Shown piece after piece: positions 6,538-14,479 of a stretch of 16,532 nt of DNA. The DNA is from Comamonadaceae bacterium (GTDB lineage Bacteria; Pseudomonadota; Gammaproteobacteria; Burkholderiales; Burkholderiaceae_C). The stretch covers positions 1 through 16,532 of the forward strand of contig CANCCE010000040.1 in the NCBI GenBank assembly GCA_947374505.1, written 5' to 3'. The notes under the pieces are model-generated. The model had not been told where the DNA came from, searched no databases, and worked only from the letters and a program-made list of their open reading frames with translations. Numbering within the stretch: position 1 is the stretch's first letter; each line of letters begins with the position of its first letter. The translations under genes and the position numbers were made by a program.

Positions 6538-7947
6538 TTGAAAAATTTACAGCGCGTTGTCATGTTCGCATTTCTGGGGATGTCTCCGGCTTGCTCATGG
6601 GCTGCCGACTTTGACGCCAGTCAGCTATCGGTTTGGTGGGCGCTGCCTTTTGCCGGAATTTTGTTGTCCATTGCCGTCATGCCTTTGCTTTTGCCACAGG
6701 TTTGGCATCATCATTACGGCAAGATTTTTGCCGCTTGGGCGTTTGCATTTTTCGTGCCTTTTGGGCTTACCTTCGGCGTCTATATAGCGAGCGGCAGTTT
6801 GGCGCATGCACTGCTCGCCGAATACATTCCCTTTATTGTTTTGTTGACCGCCTTGTTCACTGTGGCTGGCGGCATTCATATTCGCGGCAATTTGCACGGC
6901 AGTCCAAGGTTGAATGCGGGCCTATTGGCTATTGGTGCGGTATTGGCCAGTTTCATGGGGACAACGGGCGCGTCCATGCTGATGTTGCGCCCGCTGATTC
7001 GCGCTAACGACAACCGTCAGCACCGGGCGCACGTGATTGTGTTTTTCATCTTCATCGTCTCAAACGTTGGTGGTTCGTTGACTCCACTCGGCGATCCACC
7101 TCTCTTTTTGGGCTTCCTCAAGGGCGTGGATTTCTTCTGGACGGTTAAACACATCTTTCCCGAAACGCTGTTTTTAGTTCTGAGTTTGCTGGCTATTTTC
7201 TTCGTGCTCGATACTTGGTTTTTCAAGCGTGAAGGTGTCATGCCGGTGGACCCAACGCCTGACACGCGGCGCTTTGGCTTTGACGGTGCAGCCAACTTTG
7301 GCCTGCTCGTTGCGGTGGTGGTGCTGGTCTTGCTGAGTGGTTTTTGGAAGTCCGCGGTGGTCTTCGATGTCATGGGCACCGATGTGGGTTTGCCCGGACT
7401 CGTGCGCGATGTCGGCTTGGTGGGGGTGACCTTGCTGTCATTGAGGATCACGGCCAACAGCGTGCATGCTGACAACCAGTTTTCTTGGGAACCGATGGTC
7501 GAAGTGGCCAAGTTGTTTGCCGGTATTTTCCTCACCATCATTCCCGTCATCGCGATGCTCAAGGCTGGTGTCAACGGGCCTTTTGGTGCGTTGGTGTCTG
7601 CCGTGACGCGCGCCGATGGCCAGCCTGATCCGATGATGTATTTTTGGGCCAGTGGGCTGCTGAGTTCTTTCCTGGACAACGCGCCCACTTATCTGGTGTT
7701 TTTCAATACGGCTGGTGGCGACGCGGCGGTGTTGATGTCGACGTTTGCGCCAACGCTGGCGGCTATCTCCGCCGGCGCTGTTTTCATGGGTGCGAACACT
7801 TACATTGGCAATGCGCCCAACCTCATGGTCAAGGCAATTGCCGAAGACCGTGGCATCCGCATGCCCAGTTTCTTTGGTTACATGGCTTGGTCATGCGTCA
7901 TCCTGGTGCCGCTGTTCATCGTCATGAGCATCATCTGGTTTCGCTGA
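6538..7947 (+). CDS. Sodium:proton antiporter-like membrane protein (ArsB/NhaD, ion transporter superfamily)
   Basis: Inner-membrane transporter of 469 residues with about a dozen hydrophobic segments, probably exchanging Na+ (or Li+) for protons. Signature pieces are SNVGGSLTPLGDPPLFLG, the SSFLDNAPTYLVFF segment and GANTYIGNAPNLMVKA, two of them helix-break motifs typical of ArsB/NhaD-type carriers. I place the start at TTG 6538 because it yields a standard cleavable signal peptide (MKNLQRVVMFAFLG, cut near CSWA-AD, residue 22) with AAAAGG seven bases upstream. The frame is open back to a TTG at 6445, but this extension overlaps the pncB end and puts 31 polar residues before the signal peptide. 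Substrate assignment is by family; citrate or arsenite transport by related carriers cannot be excluded from sequence alone. Confidence 0.85.
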   Translation: MKNLQRVVMFAFLGMSPACSWAADFDASQLSVWWALPFAGILLSIAVMPLLLPQVWHHHYGKIFAAWAFAFFVPFGLTFGVYIASGSLAHALLAEYIPFIVLLTALFTVAGGIHIRGNLHGSPRLNAGLLAIGAVLASFMGTTGASMLMLRPLIRANDNRQHRAHVIVFFIFIVSNVGGSLTPLGDPPLFLGFLKGVDFFWTVKHIFPETLFLVLSLLAIFFVLDTWFFKREGVMPVDPTPDTRRFGFDGAANFGLLVAVVVLVLLSGFWKSAVVFDVMGTDVGLPGLVRDVGLVGVTLLSLRITANSVHADNQFSWEPMVEVAKLFAGIFLTIIPVIAMLKAGVNGPFGALVSAVTRADGQPDPMMYFWASGLLSSFLDNAPTYLVFFNTAGGDAAVLMSTFAPTLAAISAGAVFMGANTYIGNAPNLMVKAIAEDRGIRMPSFFGYMAWSCVILVPLFIVMSIIWFR

Positions 7948-8018
7948 GCGATATCGCCGTTTTATTTTTCAAAGCCGCTTTCAATTTCATTCGTCAATTC
8001 ATTTACTTGGACACCCTC

Positions 8019-9005
8019 ATGAGCAAACCCAAAATTCTGGTCGCACGCGCAGTTTTCCCTGAAATCATCGAGCGCTTGTCGCAGCATTTCGAAGTTGAAT
8101 CTAATCAGGCGGACGTGCTCTGGTCGAAAGCCGAACTGATCGCCCACCTGCAAGGCAAGCAGGGCGTTTTCACGACCGGTGGCGAACGGATTGATGCAGA
8201 GCTGCTGGCGGCTTGTCCCGACCTGAAAATTTGCGCCAACATGGCTGTGGGTTACAACAACTTCGACATCGATGCGATGACGGCTGCGGGTGTGTTGGGC
8301 ACCAACGCGCCCGATGTGCTGACCGAAACCACGGCTGACTTTGGTTTTGCGTTGATGATGGCCACGGCTCGCCGGATGACGGAGAGTGAGCATTATTTGC
8401 GTGCCGGCAAGTGGACAAAGTGGAGCTTTGACATGTTTGCCGGCTCTGACATTCATGGCTCGACACTCGGCATTTTGGGCATGGGCCGGATTGGCCAGGG
8501 CATTGCCAAGCGCGGCGCCCACGGGTTCGGTATGAAGGTCATTTACCACAACCGTTCACGCTTGGATGCTACCCTCGAAGCGGATTGCAAGGCCCGCTAT
8601 GTCAGCAAAGAAGAGTTGCTAAAAACCGCTGACCATGTGGTCTTGGTGCTGCCTTATTCGGCGGCATCGCATCACACTATTGGTGCGTCTGAGCTGGCCT
8701 TGATGAAACCCACAGCGACGTTGGTGAACATCGCTCGCGGTGGCATCGTGGACGATGCAGCTTTGGCCCAAGCGCTGAAAAACAAAGTTATCGCAGCCGC
8801 GGGTCTGGATGTGTTTGAAGGCGAGCCCAAGGTGCATCCTGATCTGTTGGACGTGCCTAACGTGGTGTTGACGCCGCACATCGCCAGCTCGACGATGCCA
8901 ACGCGGCTCGCCATGGCCAGCTTGGCGGCGGCCAACCTGGTTGCCTTTTTGGGTGGCCAACCTGCGCTCACGCCACTCAATCCGGCGGCGCTAGAGCGCA
9001 AGTAA
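8019..9005 (+). CDS. D-2-hydroxyacid dehydrogenase (glyoxylate/hydroxypyruvate reductase type)
   Basis: Cytoplasmic oxidoreductase of 328 residues interconverting 2-keto acids such as glyoxylate or hydroxypyruvate and D-2-hydroxyacids. The Rossmann motif GILGMGRIGQGIAKR is at 151-165. The second strand ends in HNRSR (177-181), with arginine where NAD enzymes have Asp/Glu, so NADPH is the likely cofactor. The catalytic set is Arg240 (NIARGG), Glu269 (VFEGEP) and His287 (TPHIASS). The N-terminal substrate loop MAVGYNNFD is also typical. The frame is open upstream into the antiporter gene, but MSKPKILVARAVFP is the normal family start, and everything before it merely shadows the antiporter in another frame. 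It follows the antiporter by 71 bases. Exact substrate is uncertain between glyoxylate, hydroxypyruvate and 2-ketogluconate. Confidence 0.92.
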   Translation: MSKPKILVARAVFPEIIERLSQHFEVESNQADVLWSKAELIAHLQGKQGVFTTGGERIDAELLAACPDLKICANMAVGYNNFDIDAMTAAGVLGTNAPDVLTETTADFGFALMMATARRMTESEHYLRAGKWTKWSFDMFAGSDIHGSTLGILGMGRIGQGIAKRGAHGFGMKVIYHNRSRLDATLEADCKARYVSKEELLKTADHVVLVLPYSAASHHTIGASELALMKPTATLVNIARGGIVDDAALAQALKNKVIAAAGLDVFEGEPKVHPDLLDVPNVVLTPHIASSTMPTRLAMASLAAANLVAFLGGQPALTPLNPAALERK

Positions 9006-9071
9006 GTTTTTTCTAGGTTGACGTTATTGCCTTAGAACGCTTCAACGGCTCCTCGGCTCAAAAAGGTCTTC

Positions 9072-10463
9072 ATGTCGGATGTTTCTGTGTGGTTGTTGGT
9101 ACTGGCTGTTGTCAGTGTGTTGCTGCTGTTGGCACTGCTGGTCACGCAGCTTCGCGCGCGCCCAGCAGACCCGCAAAAAGTGTTAAATGAACTGGCCAGT
9201 CTGTCCTCGGCCAACGAGCGGTTGGAGCGTGAATTGCGCACCGAGGTGCAGACCAGCGCGCGCGGCACCCGCGCTGAACTGTCGCAGGGGCTGTCGCTGT
9301 TTCAGCAAGCACTGCTGGCACAGTCTGGCGACGTAGCGCGCACACAAAACGAACAGATCGATTCCTTTCGAATGCAACTTGGCGCCATGCAGCAGCATGT
9401 GTCTGAGGCACTGCAGCGCTTTTCCGATGGTTTGAACGAACAATTGCGTCTGGTCTCTGAGGGCAATGAGCGCAAGCTCGGCGAAGTGCGCTTGGTGGTT
9501 GAGCAGCGGCTCACCGCCTTGCAAGAGGGCAACGAGAAAAAGCTCGACCAGATGCGGGCGACGGTGGACGAAAAACTCCAAGCGACGCTCGAAACCCGGC
9601 TTGGTGAAAGTTTCAAGCAAGTCGCTGACCGACTGGAGCAAGTGCACAAGGGGCTGGGTGAGATGCAAAGTCTGGCGCAAGGTGTGGGTGATCTCAAACA
9701 CCTGCTGACCAACGTCAAAACACGCGGTATTTTTGGCGAAGCGCAGCTTGCTGCCTTGCTCGAACAAGTCTTCACAGTCGACCAGTACGCGGCCCAAATT
9801 GCCACCCGTCCCGGCGGCAAAAACACGGTGGACTTTGCTATCAAGCTGCCGGGCCGGAGTGACTCCGGCGAGCCATTGTGGTTGCCGATTGACGCGAAAT
9901 TTCCGAATGAAGATTACGAGCGCTTGCTAGACGCTCAGCAACGCGCTGACGCCGCAGGCGCCGAGGTGGCAGGCAAGGCGCTCGAGGTGCGCATTCGCCT
10001 GGAAGCCAAATCTATCAGCGACAAATACATCGAGCCGCCGTACACCACGGACTTTGCGATTTTGTTTTTGCCGACCGAAGGGCTGTACGCCGAAGTACTG
10101 CGGCGTCCGGGTTTGATGGAGTCGCTGCAGCGTGATCACCGCGTCGTGCTGGCGGGCCCGACCACCTTGCTGGCCATGCTCAATTCGCTGCAAATGGGTT
10201 TTAGAACCTTGGCGCTGGAGAAGCGCTCAAGCGAGGTCTGGCAAGTTCTGGGCGCAGTCAAAACCGAGTTTGGTAAATTTGGTGACGTGCTGGCCAAGGT
10301 CAAGTCGCAAACCGAAACGGTGCTGAACACCTTGAACAGCGCCGAGCAGCGTAGCCGTGTCATGGGCAAGGCGCTGCGCCAAGTTGAGGCCTTGCCCGAA
10401 GCCGAATCTGCCCGGCTGATTCCTCTCGACCCGATCGATCCGCTGGACCGTGATACAGATTAA
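9072..10463 (+). CDS. rmuC: DNA recombination protein RmuC
   Basis: RmuC-family protein of 463 residues, linked in E. coli to limiting inversions and rearrangements at short inverted repeats; it has a restriction-endonuclease-like core. Residues 6-26 are a transmembrane anchor (VWLLVLAVVSVLLLLALLV). Residues 35-200 are a long coiled coil, including two successive 22-residue units beginning EGNERKLGEVR (130) and EGNEKKLDQMR (152). The conserved RmuC domain starts near VKTRGIFGEAQLAALLEQV (215-233) and carries PIDAKFPNEDY (272-282), with the Asp and Lys expected of the nuclease-like centre. AAAGG five bases before ATG 9072 is a good ribosome site. It lies 66 bases after the dehydrogenase and 23 before the MFS gene. 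Confidence 0.95.
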   Translation: MSDVSVWLLVLAVVSVLLLLALLVTQLRARPADPQKVLNELASLSSANERLERELRTEVQTSARGTRAELSQGLSLFQQALLAQSGDVARTQNEQIDSFRMQLGAMQQHVSEALQRFSDGLNEQLRLVSEGNERKLGEVRLVVEQRLTALQEGNEKKLDQMRATVDEKLQATLETRLGESFKQVADRLEQVHKGLGEMQSLAQGVGDLKHLLTNVKTRGIFGEAQLAALLEQVFTVDQYAAQIATRPGGKNTVDFAIKLPGRSDSGEPLWLPIDAKFPNEDYERLLDAQQRADAAGAEVAGKALEVRIRLEAKSISDKYIEPPYTTDFAILFLPTEGLYAEVLRRPGLMESLQRDHRVVLAGPTTLLAMLNSLQMGFRTLALEKRSSEVWQVLGAVKTEFGKFGDVLAKVKSQTETVLNTLNSAEQRSRVMGKALRQVEALPEAESARLIPLDPIDPLDRDTD

Positions 10464-10486
10464 CCAATGCCCATGAGTCGCGACGC

Positions 10487-11692
10487 ATGACCCCCGAATT
10501 AATCCGTATCATCGTGGCCCAGATCTGCCTTCACGCCTGCATGGCGGGGACGCGGATGGCTGCACCTTTGTTGGCCTTGCACCAAGGCTACAGCCCTTTG
10601 GCGGTTGGCGTCTTACTGGCCTTGTTCGCCTTGACGCAAGTTTTTCTGGCCTTGCCGGCTGGTCGTTATGCCGACCGGCATGGACTCAGAAAACCGCTGA
10701 TCTTCAGCATGCTGGCGTCAATGGCGGGTGCCGGTGCGGCCATGGCTTTTCCGGTGTTCCCGGTGCTATGCGTCGCCGCCTTGATGACGGGAGGTGCGAC
10801 TGGCACAGCGTCGATTGCCTTGCAGCGCCACGTGGGCCGCGCAGCCCAAGGGGCTTTGCAGCTCAAACAGGTGTTTAGCTGGCTTTCCATCGGTCCGGCG
10901 ATTTCAAATTTTATTGGCCCTTTCTCGGCTGGCATTTTGATTGACCATGTGAGCTCGGATCCGGAAAGCCTGCTCGGCTATCGAGCCGCTTTTTTGATGA
11001 TGGCAATTTTGCCCCTGGCCAGTTGGTGGTTCCTTCGCAGTGTGCGTGAATTGCCGCCCATCCATGTCGCGCCGGGCAGTGCACCGACGAAGACATGGGA
11101 CCTGATGGGGAATCTTCGTTTCAAGCAACTCATGCTGGTCAATTTGTTTTTATCCTCGTGCTGGGACGTGCACACTTTTGTGGTGCCCGTGCTGGGCTTT
11201 GAACGTGGGATTCCTGCCTCTGTGATCGGGACAATTCTGGGCGTATTTTCCGTCGCTGCTGCAGCCGTGCGCATTCTGCTACCCATGATTGCCAATCGTG
11301 TTCGTGAGTGGGCTGTGTTGTGTACTGCGATGGTGATCACTGGGCTGCTGTTCGGTGTTTACCCACTGACGACAACCGCGCTGGCCATGGGTGTGTGTTC
11401 GGTCATGCTCGGCTTGACACTCGGCATGGTGCAGCCAATGGTGATGAGTATGCTGCATCAGATCACGCCCGAGGCGCGGCATGGCGAAGCTTTAGGTTTG
11501 CGTTTGATGGCGATCAACGCCTCAAGCGTGATCATGCCATTGCTTTTCGGAACGGCCGGGGCCGTCATTGGCATTGCCGGCGTGTTCTGGATCACCGGCG
11601 CGGCGGTGGGCGCTGGCGCCCGCGCTGCGTGGCTTATGAAAGACAGTTTGCCGTCCAGCCCGCACAGCTCAAAGGGGTCGCCCGAGCCCTGA
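10487..11692 (+). CDS. Major facilitator superfamily transporter
   Basis: Inner-membrane secondary transporter of 401 residues with about twelve hydrophobic segments in two halves. MFS motif A, AGRYADRHGLRKP (58-70), lies in the loop between helices 2 and 3 as expected. The middle loop (about 185-205, including PPIHVAPGSAPTK) is hydrophilic. The C-terminus ends in a short polar tail (SSPHSSKGSPEP). It starts 23 bases after rmuC and may be read from the same transcript. Nothing in the sequence or neighbours indicates the substrate; drug or metabolite efflux is a guess. Its stop codon is two bases from that of the convergent LOG gene. Confidence 0.9.
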   Translation: MTPELIRIIVAQICLHACMAGTRMAAPLLALHQGYSPLAVGVLLALFALTQVFLALPAGRYADRHGLRKPLIFSMLASMAGAGAAMAFPVFPVLCVAALMTGGATGTASIALQRHVGRAAQGALQLKQVFSWLSIGPAISNFIGPFSAGILIDHVSSDPESLLGYRAAFLMMAILPLASWWFLRSVRELPPIHVAPGSAPTKTWDLMGNLRFKQLMLVNLFLSSCWDVHTFVVPVLGFERGIPASVIGTILGVFSVAAAAVRILLPMIANRVREWAVLCTAMVITGLLFGVYPLTTTALAMGVCSVMLGLTLGMVQPMVMSMLHQITPEARHGEALGLRLMAINASSVIMPLLFGTAGAVIGIAGVFWITGAAVGAGARAAWLMKDSLPSSPHSSKGSPEP

Positions 11693-11694
11693 AT

Positions 11695-12558
11695 TCACAG
11701 CTCGTAAAAGCTCTTGATCGCGTCCCATGCGTCTTGCGGATCGTCGACGTAGGTCAACAGATCCAAGTCTTCCGGTGCGATGGCGCCTTCTTCTATCAGC
11801 ACATCAAAGTTCAACAATCGCTTCCAGTAGCTGCTGCCAAATAAAACAATTGGCACCGGCTTGGCCTTTTTGGTTTGCACCAATGTGATGACTTCAAACA
11901 ACTCGTCGAGTGTGCCGAAGCCGCCGGGGAAGGCCACCAAGGCTTTGGCGCGCATCATGAAATGCATCTTGCGCATCGCGAAGTAATGGAACTTAAAGTT
12001 CAGCGATGGCGACACATAGGGGTTGGACTTCTGCTCATGCGGCAAGGCGATATTGAGCCCGACGTTGGGCATGCCCAACTCGTGCGCCCCCCGATTGGCC
12101 GCTTCCATGATGCCGGGCCCGCCGCCAGTGCAAATGAACAATTGCTCTTGGGGTGAACTGGCTTTGCTGTGCGCCGCCACGAGCCTGCTGAAGAGGCGGG
12201 CTTGATCGTAATATTTTGAATTTCGAACGTGTCGCTCAGCCAATACGATCGCGGCTGCATCGCCAGATTTTTTGGCCGCGGCGAGGGCTTCATTGGCTTG
12301 CTCTGGTGCCGGGAAACGAGCGCTGCCAAACACCACGATGGTGTTTTCGATACCTTGTGCCTGCTGATCTGATTCGGGCTTGAGCATTTCAAGCTGCATG
12401 CGCAGACCACGGGTTTCGCGGCGCAATAAAAATTCGGGGTCGGCAAACGCTAACCGGTAAGCATCGGGATTCAGCGCATAGCCTTGGTTGGAATGCGCTT
12501 GGAGTTCAGCCCAGGCATCGGCAAGAGGACTGTCGGAAAGGTCTTGAGTGGATTTCAT
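11695..12558 (-). CDS. LOG family nucleotide phosphoribohydrolase (TIGR00730-type Rossmann fold protein)
   Basis: Cytoplasmic protein of 287 residues of the lysine-decarboxylase-like/LOG group. Studied members cleave nucleoside monophosphates at the N-glycosidic bond; plant LOG releases active cytokinins, and E. coli PpnN degrades nucleotides. GGGPGIMEAANRGA (145-158) and PGGFGTLDELFE (211-222) are the diagnostic phosphate/ribose-binding and catalytic motifs; the conserved Arg is in FAMRKMHF (193-200). The first 70 residues are an extra helical region missing from minimal LOGs of about 190 residues. ATG 12558 is the furthest sensible start; ribosome site is weak. Old annotations as lysine decarboxylase are not supported. 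The native substrate is not determinable here. Confidence 0.9.
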   Translation of the reverse strand: MKSTQDLSDSPLADAWAELQAHSNQGYALNPDAYRLAFADPEFLLRRETRGLRMQLEMLKPESDQQAQGIENTIVVFGSARFPAPEQANEALAAAKKSGDAAAIVLAERHVRNSKYYDQARLFSRLVAAHSKASSPQEQLFICTGGGPGIMEAANRGAHELGMPNVGLNIALPHEQKSNPYVSPSLNFKFHYFAMRKMHFMMRAKALVAFPGGFGTLDELFEVITLVQTKKAKPVPIVLFGSSYWKRLLNFDVLIEEGAIAPEDLDLLTYVDDPQDAWDAIKSFYEL

Positions 12559-12600
12559 GACCCCATTGTCGGCCAGCTAACACGCCCCGCTGAAGCTGAA

Positions 12601-12625
12601 CACTGGCGGCATGGTGCCGCCAGTG
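12601..12625 (-). terminator. Strong hairpin after efp (possible terminator or mRNA 3' stabiliser)
   Basis: CACTGGCGGCA and its exact reverse complement TGCCGCCAGTG form a perfect 11-bp stem with a 3-base loop, 11 bases past the efp stop and 42 bases before the LOG start codon. On the minus strand it is followed by TTCAGCTTC instead of a clean T run, so termination may be partial. It could separate strong efp expression from the LOG gene. Confidence 0.55.
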
Positions 12626-12636
12626 GGATTTCAAGC

Positions 12637-13191
12637 TTAAACCCGCTTGCGGTATTCGCCCGTGCGGGTGTCGATTTCGACAACGTCACCTTGAGCGACG
12701 AAGATCGGCACGCCGAGGTCAAAGCCGGTGGCGATCTTGGCAGGTTTCAGCACTTTGCCGGAGGTATCGCCTTTGACGGCAGGCTCGGTCCAAGTGATTT
12801 CGCGTTGCACGCTGGTCGGCACTTCAACCGAAATGGCCTTGCCGTCATAAAACACAACTTCGAGTTCCATGCCGTCTTGCAGGTAGTGCAGGGCGTCGCC
12901 CATGTTTTCGGCTTCGACTTCGTACTGGTTGTACTCGGCGTCCATGCAGATGTACATCGGGTCGGCGAAGTAAGAGTAGGTGCAGTCTTTCTTGTCGAGG
13001 ATGACTTGGTCCACCTTGTCGTCGGCCTTGAACACTTGTTCGGTGTTGAAGTTGGCGATCAGGCTTTTCAGTTTCATGCGCACCGTGGCGGAATTGCGAC
13101 CGCCGCGGCTGTATTCGGTTTTCAGCACGACCATCGGGTCCTTGCCGTGCATGATGACGTTGCCGGCGCGGATTTCTTGAGCGATTTTCAT
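12637..13191 (-). CDS. efp: Elongation factor P, arginine-32 type
   Basis: Translation factor of 184 residues that binds between the P and E sites of the ribosome and helps peptide bond formation at consecutive prolines. The KOW-like N-terminal domain and two OB domains are complete, ending RTGEYRKRV. The tip of domain I reads YSRGGRNSATVRMK with Arg32 where E. coli has the lysylated Lys34. This is the form activated by rhamnosylation, and the enzyme for that, EarP, is encoded just upstream. The open frame extends to 13296, but MKIAQEIRAGN at 13191 is the family start and gives the standard length; no clear Shine-Dalgarno is seen. A 117-base gap separates it from earP, so it may be transcribed with earP, from its own promoter, or both. 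Confidence 0.97.
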   Translation of the reverse strand: MKIAQEIRAGNVIMHGKDPMVVLKTEYSRGGRNSATVRMKLKSLIANFNTEQVFKADDKVDQVILDKKDCTYSYFADPMYICMDAEYNQYEVEAENMGDALHYLQDGMELEVVFYDGKAISVEVPTSVQREITWTEPAVKGDTSGKVLKPAKIATGFDLGVPIFVAQGDVVEIDTRTGEYRKRV

Positions 13192-13308
13192 AAAAATTTG
13201 AAGGTAAGGCCGCAGCCGGAGCGGGTTGGCGCTGGCGTGATGCGGCGAGTTAGCGGGGTGCAAAGTAGCTGGATGACCAGACCGCCAATTCCCCAAAAGC
13301 CTCTGATT

Positions 13309-14421
13309 TTAGCGGTTTTTAGCCACAAACTGAAGCAGACGACTTGTCATGTCATCTTGCCCGAGCAGTGCCTGCCGCGCGGATTCGGCGTGTTGGCGCC
13401 AGTCGACCAGGTCGGAGGCGCTGGGGGCCATCAGCTTTTCACCGCTTGTGTTCCATGCGCGGTGAAAGGTCTTGAGCGATGCGGGGGCGTCCAGCTGCTG
13501 CAAAAATGCCTCGAGTTTGGGCAGATGCGCACCATCGTCCTGCGGGTAAATGCTCCAGACCAAGGGTTTGCCGGCCCACAGGGCGCGCAGCACCGAATCT
13601 TCACCGCGAACGAAATTCAAGTCACAACGCCAGAGCAGGTGGTCAAACTCGGTCTGGCTTAGCCACGGCAGCCAAGTGATCGTCAGTTGCTTTGGGTCGG
13701 CTTTTCCTGGCGCGGTTTTCCATTGGCTTAGCACGGCCTTGACAGCTTGCGCCGTCCTGCCCGCGGTCACCTGCAACTCGACGGGTTGCCCGGCCAGACC
13801 GTGGAGCGACCATTCGGACAGCAGGGCGTCGAGTGCAGGCGGTTCATAACAAAACAGCGAGACCTGCAATCGGGACGAGACGCGATGCTGCTCGACTTCG
13901 GCTTCAACATCAGCCATGCTTTTGAGCAGTCCGGGTTCGCGCTGCAAGCCGCCGGTTTGGGCTGTGAATCCAGGGTAAAAAAACCATTTGGTCCAGCCCG
14001 CAGCCGGCCCGTGGCTGACCAACGACGGCATGGCGTGGCAGCGTTCGACATAGCTTTCAGCCGACAAGTATTCAAGATTTAACCAATAGCGCGCGGGCTT
14101 ATTGAACTCGAGTTGGACCACCCAGAGCGCCAGAAACTCAGGCGGGATATCGCAGCCAAAGGCTTCTATCAGCACATCGCCGGGTTGTTTGGCGAGGAGG
14201 GCGGCCACTGACGTGGATTCAATGGACTGCGCCCACGACAGGACCTCAACACCCTCAGCACCTGTCGGCGCCATCCAGCTCAGGGCCGAGGCGTCGTCAA
14301 CCCACAAGCGCACCCTTTCGCCGCGCGCTGCCAAGTCGGCGCTGAGCCGCCAGCAGACGCCAATGTCCCCAAAGTTATCGATGACTTTGCAAAAAATGTC
14401 CCATTGGCGGCGGCGATTCAT
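13309..14421 (-). CDS. earP: EF-P arginine rhamnosyltransferase EarP
   Basis: Glycosyltransferase (formerly DUF2331) of 370 residues that transfers rhamnose from dTDP-rhamnose to Arg32 of EF-P, making it active. WDIFCKVIDNFGDIGVCWR at the N-terminus contains Asp15 and Asp19, matching the catalytic/binding aspartates described in Pseudomonas and Neisseria EarP. EAFGCDIPPEF (86-96) and NLEYLSAESYVE (115-126) are family-typical. RGEDSVLRA (272-280) is the nucleotide-sugar site with its conserved Glu274. ATG 14421 is chosen over the ATG at 14457 because MNRRRQWDIF brings the WDIF motif to its normal place near the N-terminus. It is divergent from uvrC with a 58-base gap. dTDP-rhamnose synthesis genes are not in the window. 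Confidence 0.95.
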   Translation of the reverse strand: MNRRRQWDIFCKVIDNFGDIGVCWRLSADLAARGERVRLWVDDASALSWMAPTGAEGVEVLSWAQSIESTSVAALLAKQPGDVLIEAFGCDIPPEFLALWVVQLEFNKPARYWLNLEYLSAESYVERCHAMPSLVSHGPAAGWTKWFFYPGFTAQTGGLQREPGLLKSMADVEAEVEQHRVSSRLQVSLFCYEPPALDALLSEWSLHGLAGQPVELQVTAGRTAQAVKAVLSQWKTAPGKADPKQLTITWLPWLSQTEFDHLLWRCDLNFVRGEDSVLRALWAGKPLVWSIYPQDDGAHLPKLEAFLQQLDAPASLKTFHRAWNTSGEKLMAPSASDLVDWRQHAESARQALLGQDDMTSRLLQFVAKNR

Positions 14422-14427
14422 GCAAGG

Positions 14428-14454
14428 ATTGTCCACAATACGGCAACGCTGCCG
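14428..14454. promoter_or_regulatory. Inverted repeats in the earP-uvrC divergent gap
   Basis: ATTGTCCACAAT (14428-14439) is a 5+2+5 inverted repeat, and CGGCAACGCTGCCG (14441-14454) is a 5-bp hairpin with a 4-base loop. They sit side by side in the short region that must serve both genes. No confident -35/-10 pair and no LexA-like box is visible. Small repeats like these arise by chance, so this is only a candidate. Confidence 0.25.
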
Positions 14455-14479
14455 CAAACTGACCGTCCGTTCTCACACC

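Noticed and set aside
7948..7975. GCGATATCGC followed by a T-rich stretch after the antiporter
   Set aside because: The palindrome would give only a 3-bp stem once a loop is allowed, too weak for an intrinsic terminator.
7644..8018. Upstream extension of the hydroxyacid dehydrogenase frame
   Set aside because: This part reads the antiporter gene out of frame; family alignment places the start at MSKPKILVARAVFP.
9018..9046. Possible rmuC promoter starting with TTGACG
   Set aside because: The -35 matches well, but at 17-base spacing the -10 is TTCAAC, only three of six consensus bases, so it is not called.
12484..13662. 392-codon open frame on the plus strand across LOG, efp and earP
   Set aside because: It is antisense to three well-supported genes and has a Val/His/Phe-rich product with no domain pattern.
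14102..14479. Upstream extension of uvrC
   Set aside because: It is antisense to earP and has no UvrC similarity; UvrC proteins begin close to the GIY-YIG domain as with ATG 14480.
14422..14479. LexA (SOS) box upstream of uvrC
   Set aside because: No CTGT-N8-ACAG arrangement is present in the gap.
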